DNA from: Thamnaconus septentrionalis
Lineage: Eukaryota > Chordata > Actinopteri > Tetraodontiformes > Monacanthidae
Direction of reading: 5' to 3'
Length of the DNA stretch: 64,000 nucleotides
Assembly (NCBI GenBank): GCA_009823395.1
Contig: CM020501.1
Coordinates: forward strand, 9,297,361-9,361,360
In this document: positions 13,561 to 41,400 of the stretch, piece by piece
How the letters are laid out: every line of letters begins with the position of its first letter
Position numbering within the stretch: the first letter of the stretch is position 1
Made by a program: the position numbers and the translations under genes
The notes under the pieces: model-generated
Database searches by the model: none
The model's input: only the letters and a program-made list of their open reading frames with translations
Told to the model about the DNA's origin: nothing

Positions 13561-16500
13561 TTGACAGCCCTGCTCTTGCTGCTGGCTCGCTCACACACAC
13601 GCACACACACACATACAATAACAGCCTATACACTAACTAAGTATACTGCTTGCTCATCAGAAGTTGCCAAATGGCCTGATGAGAACTATTCTTATGACAT
13701 CCAAACATTGAGCAGCTCAGGTCAAGAGTTCACGGAGATGCTGCTTTTTATCTGTTTTGTTTGTTTTTTTTGCTAATAATAATCAGTAGGAAATCACTTT
13801 TCTGCTCAATCTCTTGCCCCTATCTCTTGTCATGGAAATGCACGCTGTCCTAAAAGGAAACACATACACACACACAAGTACAGACAGAGCAAGGTTTCAA
13901 GAGTTTTCACTCTCTTATCGTCAGATGAAACAAATTCTTAAACTGCTGCTTTGAGTATTTCTTATTTCACATAAATTGACAATTTCTTTGTGTTCATTGT
14001 TAATAAAAAGGGAGATCGATACAGTGAGCTCAAAGACTTATTATAAACTACTGCTGTTCCACACCATGCTATGCTGCTATAAACTATTATTCATAATAGG
14101 AAGCCGACTGAGTAGCCTTGTTGAGAAGAAGCCATCAGGACTTATTGGAACAGAAATCAAAGATTTGCAAACACACCTACTGTAAGACATGAATAAATTC
14201 TCTTGGTGCATTGAAATGGAGCAAAAGTATAAGGTGTAGGTGAATAAGAAGCTCTTACCGATTTTTTTTTTTTTTTTTTTACTTACATGCTCTATTCTGT
14301 CTAATTAATTCAAGTGGATTTGACTTGCTCTGGTTCATCTATAATTTTACACAGGCCTTTGATATTCACTCTGAAGACATTAAAAATTCAGGGTTAAACT
14401 TTTCTCTGAGAATATGTGCCTCTATGTGCTGAACCAGCTCTCAATACAGGGTTTGGACTATAGAGAAAGAACTTTAAGAACATTTTGTACAAATAAAGGT
14501 AGAAATGTATGAAATATATGAAAAACTACATGTTTTTTCCTTTAAAACACTATCAAGAAACTGTGAATTAAATCTTTCAAACATGTAACCTTTTTCTGGT
14601 CCCTTATTTAGTTGAAATGTTATGCCAAAACAATGGAAATTTAAAAGAGCAATGCATGTATCTGTAAGTCTGTTAAACCAAACTACTGTGTACAATAATA
14701 ACGAAGCAGAAAGATTCAGGCATCATCTTTACTCTTGACCAGAATTAAATTACATGGAATGTAGTTCTACGCAAAACCACAAGATGGGGTTAAAACTCAC
14801 AAAATGTTTTACCTTCAGGGCATAAAAATAATTGTTTTGATAGTAATTTCTATTAATTCTATTGTAAAATAACTCCAAAAGTTAGGTTAATGTGCAGATT
14901 ACTTCAATCTATGGTTTGGCATTCCAACAGTGGGCTGTTTTTTGTGATTTTGTTTTATTTTGCTTTGTTTTGTTTTGAAATCAATGTCCTTGATGGTTTG
15001 GGAAAGTAACAAGAGAGTAAGAGTCCACATGGTGGCAGTGTTTGACTTACAGACAAGGAGCCATGGATGGAACCAATGATGTTGTGCATGCTTTCTTTAT
15101 CAATCTCTGCAACACAAAGAGGTTTGACAAATTACATTCAAGTTAAAAAAAAAATAAAAAATAAGTATTTTCAACATAGAAGAAATTAGTTAACGCGTTC
15201 ATGAACATCCACAGCGAAACATGACTGTTTTAACTCCAAAAAAAGTTATGCTCTTCTTACAAATGCTTTTGTATAACTACATGGAATACCGACTGACAAT
15301 GATAAACTGGCAATTACAAAGAGTAGTGAGAGCAATCTTTTTTGCGACTTCAGACCAGTTCCACTAATTAAGCAAAAACCGACTCATTTGGGAGTGAAAA
15401 ATGTGTACAAAATAGTACATTTGGACCAAGTCAATCTTGCTTGTAATTTTGCAAATAGCATTAATGATTATACAATATTTTCTATTCACAAGGTTTTGTG
15501 GGTTTCCACATTATACAACCTTTCCGCCAGAACCATATTGATTGCATCCGGCCATTGTCATTCATCTCTCTTTCCCCTTTGGGAGTATCGATGACTGATG
15601 ACTGATCCAGCCCACCCTGTGAAGAGGAGGAAAACTAGTCTGACACAGAAGCAGCTGATTTATGAATCACCCAGACGCCTTGGAGATATGTGTTTTGGTA
15701 TTATAAGTTGGTAAATTTATATCATAATTTGTTACTTCGTTTTCTTAATTGTATGGCATGAATGCATACATAAATTGGTGTGACCTGAATTTTAAGGGTT
15801 TCGGTCAGGTGGAATTAGAGAGGAGTAGCTCCATCACACCAAGTCTACACATAGAGGTTTCAAACATTAACAATTAGTATGCAGACCAACGATTTACTCT
15901 GCTGCTCTTGACGAAGTCATCTTGGATTTTCATACAGGAATCATCATTCTCTGATTTACAAATTACAGTGATAATCCTATGCTGAATCACAATTGGAAAC
16001 CAGAATTCTGATTCAAATTTGATAAGACACAGAGAGCAATACAGAAGTTTGACTTCAATACAATAAGATGACTCAACATTATCAACAATTCAAGCCTAAG
16101 CTGAACACAACCGGTATTTTAAACCACTCAATTCAAATAGAGTATGGGCTCATTTGGGGCATATCCTTGAGGCTTGATGGAGGGTTTCTTAACACAAATC
16201 CTACTCAATCATATTACTTGCGTCTGTTTATACATTGCTGTCATGATATATTATTTTCTTTTACAGTCTATTCTTGGCAGACTTAACAGACTTCATACCC
16301 TGGGCCAAAATTAAGGTTGAATTTTGTAGCGGGCGGTGCTGGTGGAAGCAAACTTAATGCAACAATGTGTGCAGTTTGCTTTGCTTTTAAACACTTTTCG
16401 AAAAACTAAATGCAGTCTTATGTTGTATTCCACTGGTGTTTATAATGCAGAGGGAACAAACTGTTACCCCAAAAATAATATTTACATCAGGATGAGCCTC

Positions 16501-16594
16501 GTTGTCCCGCTGGTTTACTGTATGGCGCGTGATTTTGCAAAAAGAATAAATGTCGAACGTCGTCTTCTTTTAACGTCTGCTATTATACATTTTG

Positions 16595-16954
16595 CCACCT
16601 AAAGGTTGCGCCCCCTGTCGGTCGGATACTGTAAAAGCAGTCCGGCGAGAAAAAGGAAGGAAGAGAGTTGATATGAGGAAACGCGGCGGAAGGAATTACC
16701 GAGCGAGCAAGCGAGCGCCTGTGATGTAGGAGAATTGGTATGCAGTTTGGGCTGGGCCGTTCCCGCCTCCGGCCGCCCTCCCTCCTCCTCCGTCCCAGAT
16801 ACCGACTCATCTGTTGTCACTTCCACAAGCAACAGCCCGTTTAAGAACGACAAGAGCGGGCGCCGAGAAGTGAACTGTGCAGCCATTTATTTCTACGCGT
16901 AAACTGTAAATGCCTCGCCCGCAGAGCTAAAGCGGCTCCCCATCGTCGAGGAGG
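16595..16954 (+). promoter_or_regulatory. mcub promoter and 5' untranslated region
   Basis: The 360 bases before the mcub start codon are CpG-rich, in contrast to the AT-rich DNA upstream, and show no TATA box. They include GC-rich blocks around 16,680-16,800. This is the usual look of a housekeeping CpG promoter. The transcription start cannot be fixed from the sequence. Confidence 0.55.
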
Positions 16955-34679
<17,725 letters not shown>

Positions 34680-34830
34680 ACCACGGCCACTCGCACCAGG
34701 AAACAGCGTCTCTGCTTTATTTTGATATTGGCAACTTTTTACTAGGTATCAAAAAAATCTTTGTTGTTTTTTTACAGTCAGTCATGATTCCAGTTCATGT
34801 CTTTGAGAAACAAACAAATAAGACTTTTGA

Positions 34831-34836
34831 AATAAA
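34831..34836 (+). terminator. mcub poly(A) signal AATAAA
   Basis: This AATAAA lies 152 bases after the mcub stop codon and is the first good signal there. It implies a short 3' untranslated region. Confidence 0.6.
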
Positions 34837-35009
34837 AGCATTCAACCCAACACTGAGATGCTCTCTAGTCTGCCAGAGTTCATTGTGCTACTTGGGAGCG
34901 TACAGACAGTCAGACAGACATTTAAAGAAATGACATGAAATCACAGTTTTGCCACAAGCAGAATTGACAATCGTGACCAGCAAACTGGTCACCAGAGTGT
35001 CACTCTTAC

Positions 35010-35015
35010 TTTATT
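35010..35015 (-). terminator. possible casp6 poly(A) signal
   Basis: AATAAA on the minus strand lies about 1.07 kb after the casp6 stop codon. If used, the casp6 transcript ends about 170 bases from the mcub signal, so the two genes converge without overlap. Confidence 0.4.
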
Positions 35016-36084
35016 ACACAGTCAAAACAGCAAAAAGACAGGATTGATGGATGTTGGTCGCTTTTAGTTCCTGAGTCAAAGATCATGTGACACAGCTTGA
35101 CGTTTTTCGATGGCCAAGGCACAGTTATAAAAAATAAAAAAATAAAAGAACACACCCCTTCCTCCCTGAGGTACTTATCATACTGGTGTTTATCGCTGTT
35201 TTGGGTGCAAATGCGCATGAAAATGTCCATACTGCAAACTTGTTCAACACAAATAACAGCACGAACAGAAATTCCCTTTTCGATGGAGCAACTTGAAAGA
35301 CAAACAGCATATTTATGTGGGCTTAAAGGGGGTTTGCTATGTGGGGGCGACACATCAAAGAAAAGCGGTTTTCATTGTCCGGCTACCAAAGTAGAAATCA
35401 TGCCGTCATCGGGCTCAGGAGGTTACGTCACTTTTGACATCCCAGCAACTGACTGTAGAAACCATGTAGACTAAAGGACAACAATTCCAGTTTAAGGCCA
35501 ACAGGAATGTCAACAGCTTGTGTTTTATAGTCATAAACTGATAACGAAGCAAGCCAGCCGCAGCCTTCGTGGTGCAACTGGAGTGTAAACGAGCAAAGAC
35601 GAAAGGAAGGTTTGCAAAAGTGTCATTAATGAAGAGATGGTCCATAATGCTTTGACAGTTATTAGTAGTGTGGCTCAGAAAAGTGCAAAACATATGTGCT
35701 ATTGTACAGGAAGTGGATGAATAAGGGGAACAGCATCGACCACAGCGCAACCAAAAATTGGCCTTGTTTTTTTTTAGTACCATATTTCACATTTTAAAAA
35801 GGTCTTAAATGGCTTTTGAGTTCACTAAAATATATGACACATGATGTTTAAAAAGCAAAATATCTGCTTTCACCCAAAATGCTGAACTTGAGGGTGTGAA
35901 GAGTAAAATATGGTCACCCAACATGGGACCACTGCATCATCGAGTTGCCTCGTCGCTGGTGTCCCTTAACAACATTGAACTAAAGAAAAAAAAAAGAGAT
36001 GAATTCTGACACTTCCTGAAGTAGACATGGTTTCAAGGGCAGTCAGATAAAACCAGCACACTTTGCCGCCGAAGTCTGATTCTG

Positions 36085-39000
36085 CTACTTTTTCGGCCGG
36101 AAATACAGCTTTTTTGTGAGCATTGAAGCGAAGCAGGGCACCTGCTTCTTCCCGATGGCGTTGGTGTCCCGAGAGTTGCCCACACTCCTCATCGACACCT
36201 TCCTGTTGACCAGGGTGAGCAGCTCCGTGAATTCCAGAGAGTTCCCGTACTTCTGGAGCAGCTCGCATAGATCCTGAACGTACCAGGAGCCGTTTATGGT
36301 CTCCCGGTGGGAATAGTAACCTGGATTGAAGTGCGACATAGTTCCTGGTTAAACGTTTAATGGGTGCAGTAATGTTGCAAGCAATCAGTGAATCAGCAAC
36401 TTGTGCACGAGTAAAGTGGAGGTGCTGGAAACTCTGGTTTCTCCAGCAGACGTTTAACATCGCAATGGCACATTTAACTTTAGCACAGAAGTTGGAATTC
36501 AACGCGAGGGAAAGACATTACATTCGACTTGGAAACGTTCCATTTGCACTTCAGCAAATTGAAATGTCTACCCCGATTTGCACAGAACGTCACAGTACTG
36601 TGGCTGAGACATTTTACTGGCAGTAAAAACAGGAATGTTCAGATGATAAAGGGGTTGCTGGATGAAACTGCCTTTTCATGGGCTGTTTCTGATAATATCA
36701 GTGAGTCATGAAGCGAGTCAAATTCCGACTGGTAAGGTAATTGACTCAAATGGAGTGCAAATCGAAAGCCGCAGACCAAAGACACTCCCAAAATCTCACC
36801 TTTGGGAAAATGAGGTAAAAACCATGATAAACGGAAGTACAGAGTCCTCAAGATACCTCCAACTTTACCAGAGGAATCTAAATATGATGGTTCTCCATCC
36901 ATCGACACCACCTCACCTTCAGCCACAGAGTAGCACATTATAAAATCAGCGCCGGCGGGAAGGGTGTGCACGGCGCTGGCGTCCACCACCACCTCGTTGG
37001 TCTTCTGCTCGCTGTCCACGGCGTCGCAGGCCGTCACCGGCTCGTCGTGCTTGTCTCCTCGACACGCCTGGGGGAAAAAACGCAACAGTCGCTTTATTCC
37101 GACGCGTGCGGATGTCTTTGGTCCGCCTGCCGCTACTTGACACGCGCCTGCAAAATGAAGATCTTGGGCTTCCCCACGAGGCTCTGGCACTTGTCCCCTT
37201 TGAACAACGCTGTGATGTCCTGTATGCTGATCTTGCCGTCGTAGGTGTAGACGTGGTCGTTCTCGCCGTGGCTCAGGAAAACCAGCAGGAAGCAGTCCAC
37301 GTCAGAGTGGTCTTCCATTGCCGCTGATGGAGGGTAGTAATGATTATTAGTACGATTAATAGTACGATACTGATATCAGTACCGACACTGTTACTCGTCG
37401 CCGTAAAATTAAAATGCGCCACCCGTACTTGTAAAATAGGAGCCAATACCACAACACCGATACCAGTTATATCCTGTATGTATGTACATGACAATTTTGT
37501 TAAATTTGTACTGCAGTGAAACTTGTGACAGTCGTCTGAGGAATGTTGTTCAAATAACAGAACATCTCTGGAAAAATAAAAATAAAAGTAATTGCAAAGT
37601 AATGCAAGTACTCGTACTCTACTCATTCTGTATAAGAGTGGTATTGGTGCATCCCTAATTATTAGAATAATTATAAACAGTTGTATATAAAAGAGACCGT
37701 GACGTCACGAGCTGGATGTTTTCCATTTCAGCAAATTTGACTCCTGAATGCGCACCTTCGCCGATTTTATCCAGCACTTCCTCCTGTTTGTGGTTGTCAT
37801 AAACCTTCACCTCGAAGTTCAGCTCCCGCAGCCTGACGGAGAGATAAAACAAAATGAGTAACACGAAGGAGGAATTCTTCCAGATTGCTACCCGGCCGCT
37901 CAACAAGCGCCCCCAGTTGATAATGACAGAGTTCGCTCCGACTCACCTCCTCTCTAAGTTGTAGCGGTCCGCGTTGGTCCCGTGCCTGTCGTTGAGCCCC
38001 AGGCGCCAGAAGAATCGCTCCTGGTTGAAGATGAGCGCCAGGCCTCGCCGCTTGTTGTCCATCTTGTACTCCTCCGCGGGGTCCAGGTCCATGGCGCTGT
38101 TCCACGTTGAGGTAAAAAAAAGAAAAGGGATCGTTTGAGAGACTGAGACCTTTCAGTCAGGTCACATAACCAGGAAGAGGCAGCTCACCTTCTGATGAAG
38201 GCATCGGTTTCCGTGAGGTTCTCCGTGCACGCTGTGACAAAACAACACCACGCTGATCAGTGGTGGTGTATTCTAATCTTTAATTTGCAAACATGTGGCT
38301 TTGGCCAACTTGAAACACCACAAGTACGCAAAATAAAATTTGCACAAATAGTGAAAATGTCTTTGTTGTGCTAGTTTCTGTTGGTGGGGGGTTGCTGCTT
38401 TGTCTACAGGTGCCACGGCTGCTGCTGTGGGGTCAAGCAGCTATTGTTCAGCCAGATTAGAGTCCTCGTGGCCCTCAATAGTTTGGTGTCAGGTGGAGAA
38501 AGATGGCAAAGGTTGCTAAAAGTGACACCTCCGCACTCCACCCTACACAGGAAGGTGCCTTTGGTACACATAGCTCTAATTGCGCTGCCAGTTTATCTTC
38601 CCTCATGCCCGCGGGTTCCACGGCAGGTAAACCTGAACTGAAAGTGGAGCCGTCTGATCGAACGTTCCCCTGATGAATCATAGTTTAATTACTGTCTTTA
38701 TATCATCAACCTCTGGTCAAAGTGGTTGCACTTCCTTCCTAAGATAAAACTAATATCCTCGCAGCACATTTATGAAATTGAACAACTTTAGGTTAGGCTT
38801 GATGTTCCAAAAAAAAAAAAAAAAATGGAACACAAAACACGCTGGTGTACATGTGAAGACAAAACAAGACTGACTCATGCAGGTTTCACCCCGCCCAGAA
38901 GAACTAAATTCCAAGACCACTTTCTTTGTGACTGACAAACAGGAGTATTGGACAGGACATACAAAAAGCCAATCATCAGTTCAGTTAATAATTAATCTCA

Positions 39001-39494
39001 CTCTTGACTTTGAAACACACTAAGATAACTTTACAAACGCAAGTTGTCGGTTTTGGCTTGACAGGACTCAGAGGAAGCTCAGAAACATGATTCCTTGTGG
39101 AGAACTTGATTGTGTCTGTAACTCACCCGCCCTGTCGGTAGCTGTTCTGCTGTCCTTAGCAACACTTCCTGGGAAGAAAAAAGGGAGACACTGAGCCACT
39201 GAAAAAAATGGCAAACCCGCAGCCGTGCCCTACATATGTGGTGTTACTAGTGACGTCTGAAAAGCAAGGTGGCGGCTTTCAATAACACCGGCGTAAGAAC
39301 ACAGTAACGAGAGTAAACCACTTCAGTGAACTAGTTCCAGAAGTTTTTAGCGCTTATCTTGGGTGTCTACGATTTGCATATTTTGCGAATGTACCCAACT
39401 TGACATGTGCAATTCAAACAGAGAAATATTAGCGAAAGAGTTACGCAAGTTTAAAAGTGTTACCTCCACATCTGTCCTCACCTGTGTTAGACAT
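36085..39494 (-). CDS. casp6: caspase-6, intact copy
   Basis: Caspase-6 is an apoptotic effector cysteine protease of the cytosol and nucleus; lamin A is a known substrate. Exons (gene order): 39494-39482, 39168-39127, 38231-38189, 38096-37947, 37832-37756, 37323-37148, 37067-36917, 36320-36085. The joined frame gives 295 residues, close to the 293 of human CASP6. The prodomain ends at a TETD site. Catalytic His127 lies in LVFLSHGE and catalytic Cys169 in QACRG. The linker keeps two Asp cleavage sites (DAVD and VVVD). The p10 part begins after the linker and includes GYYSHRE and SWYVQDLCE. All introns are GT-AG except intron 6, which has a GC donor (CAG|GCGCGT) forced by the frame. Upstream, 39,550-39,620 holds a GC box and a CCAAT box. 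It is a tandem pair with the copy at 41,401-44,032. Confidence 0.95.
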
Positions 39495-39549
39495 GATCAC
39501 AGTTTCAACTTCTCCGTTGTCTGCTTTCTACTTTTGCTTCGTCAATCCA

Positions 39550-39620
39550 ACCCCTGCGAGCCGCAGATAAGTCCCGCCCCTCCAGGCATCCTATTGGTTT
39601 GATGTGACGAACAGAATGCT
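39550..39620 (-). promoter_or_regulatory. casp6 core promoter candidate
   Basis: A CCCGCCCCTCC GC box and an ATTGG (inverted CCAAT) word lie 70-110 bases upstream of the casp6 start codon. There is no TATA box. Confidence 0.45.
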
Positions 39621-40391
39621 CGGAGAGACCTGACGGCCCGTCGTCATTGGTCAACCTGCTCCTGACTTCCGTGTTTTATGCTACGTTGGCGACGGGTGCT
39701 CCTGTAATATTGAGTTCTGTCAACGCCTGAACATAACATGAAAACTGAATTTAAAAAAGAAAATAACTAGGCTTAAAAAGTCCTCCGACGAACCAACTCA
39801 TAAGAATTAAGTCGTATTGCCAAAGTCACATGAGGAGCAGTTACTTCATCTACTTATTAATTAAGCACAGTCTCTATATCTCTATAACAGATGTTGTGGG
39901 AATGTCCACATTTGTGCCATTGTTATTTTTGTGTACATTATTGCTTGTATTTTTTTAAGATTTCAAAAACGTGTACAAGTTACGTTTAGTAAAATTTTAT
40001 ACCTAAATGGAAAGTATGACCACTCTTTGTATAGCATATAGAATTAGATGCTTGTAATATGGACAATTCTGAAAGGTTTGGTAAAGCAGCTTTACAAGAA
40101 ATAATAAAATAGCACTAATAGTTTATCACATAAGAAATTATAAAAGAGTTACTTATCAACCCCAGAAATAAAATAAATCAAATACAAATCGTTGACATCA
40201 TAAACAAAAGATAAGTGTTTCAACACATTAAATAGATGTTACAAGTTATAAGATATTTACAGAGGGAAAGGTGGGGGGACCGTAACTGAAAAAAAAAAAA
40301 AAAAAACCGTAACTCTCGACTGAACTGAATCTTCAATTCAACTCAGTTTGAAAAGATTTTATATATATATATTCAGTCATCATATATAACA

Positions 40392-40423
<32 letters not shown>

Positions 40424-40426
40424 AAG

Positions 40427-40488
<62 letters not shown>

Positions 40489-40678
40489 CTAATATCAGTA
40501 ATAACGTACAAAAGAAACACGTTTTAATGGGAGTCATTACTGATTCTGATACAGATGGTGACAAATAATCACTTTATAGGTTTTAAAATGGGGTAATGTT
40601 TCCCTCTGCTGGACATAAAGTGTAATGGCCCATTTTTTTATTGAATTAAATTAAATTGAATTAAATTGAGGCCTGGTG
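39620..40678. other. spacer between the two casp6 copies
   Basis: No gene was seen. The stretch is AT-rich. An 18-A run near 40,290 is bracketed by direct copies of CCGTAACT, and a (TA)n block lies at about 40,362-40,487. Confidence 0.7.
40362..40487. repeat. (TA)n cluster
   Basis: Three TA tracts lie close together; the largest spans about 40,431-40,487. Each is self-complementary and could extrude a cruciform. Confidence 0.9.
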
Positions 40679-40871
40679 GGGCCACAAGGTGGTTTAGTGG
40701 TTAGCACTGTCACCTAACAGCAAGAAGGGCATGGGTTCGATCTGGGGACCTTCCAGTGTGGAGTTCGCATCGTCTCCCTGGTGTCTTTGTGGGTTCTCTC
40801 TGGGTACTCCGACTTCCTCCCACAGTCCAGAAACATGCATGTCAAGAAAAGTGGGAACTCTAGATTGTCGG

Positions 40872-40915
<44 letters not shown>

Positions 40916-41075
40916 CGTGCGTGCGTGTGTGTGTGCGCGCGCGCCAAAGGATGCTTGTGTTTGTTAGTCTTTCTTCATGGCCCTGACAGCCCCATGACAA
41001 CTGAGATAGGCTCCAGCAGACCCCTGTGGCCCTGGGGGAAGCGGGTATAGAAAATGCATGGATGAGTGAATGAGC
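40679..41075 (+). mobile_element. tRNA-derived SINE with internal (GT)n expansion
   Basis: The tRNA-like head (box A-like word TGGTTTAGTGGTTAGC, box B-like GGTTCGATCTGG) is followed by the same body as the mcub-intron copies, ending in GATGAGTGAATGAG. The body segment that normally reads GTGTGAATGTGAGTG is replaced by a (GT)n tract of about 70 bases (40,875-40,943). Confidence 0.8.
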
Positions 41076-41142
41076 CCTGATGAGTGAAAAAAAAAAAGAG
41101 CAACTCGACCATTTACACATTTTACTTGGTCCTGAAATTTAA

Positions 41143-41148
41143 TTTATT
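41143..41148 (-). terminator. possible poly(A) signal of the second casp6 copy
   Basis: AATAAA on the minus strand lies about 250-280 bases after the end of the second caspase-6 copy. Confidence 0.4.
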
Positions 41149-41400
41149 GCATTCAATTTAGCAGGGTAAGCAGGGTAAGAAAAAGGTAATCAATACAGAG
41201 TGTGATCTATGATGAGAGCTTTGATAGAGCTGGTCTGAAGAATGCATGATTTTGTTCACCAGCAAGGTTTTGATTCTGTTACCTCAGTTCAGTTGTGAAG
41301 TTACATTTTGTCACTCAAGCATATGATAATTCCTATACATACATGAATCATTACTAGTATTAAATTTGTAGGTGAGGTGCAGGGTTTTTGTTGTTGTTGT

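Larger units (their letters stand above)
7188..16594. other. intergenic, no gene recognised; CpG-rich islands
   Basis: No exon with recognisable protein similarity was found. The stretch holds several microsatellites, listed separately. Two islands stand out for CpG content: about 9880-10,560 and about 13,370-13,560. Both interleave CpG words with AT-rich homeodomain-like words such as CAATTA and ATTATT. They could be promoters of an unrecognised transcript or distal regulatory DNA; the sequence does not decide. Confidence 0.5.

Noticed and set aside
35097..35474. 125-codon open frame on the plus strand
   Set aside because: It lies in the probable casp6 3' untranslated region on the opposite strand, has no splice context and no recognisable family.
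35966..36502. 178-codon minus-strand frame over the last casp6 exon
   Set aside because: It is the wrong reading frame of the exon; the spliced frame gives the conserved p10 sequence.
36639..37190. 183-codon minus-strand frame as one long casp6 exon
   Set aside because: It reads through intron 6 with its GC donor and continues past the exon 7 donor into intron 7. The casp6 family sequence requires splicing on both sides.
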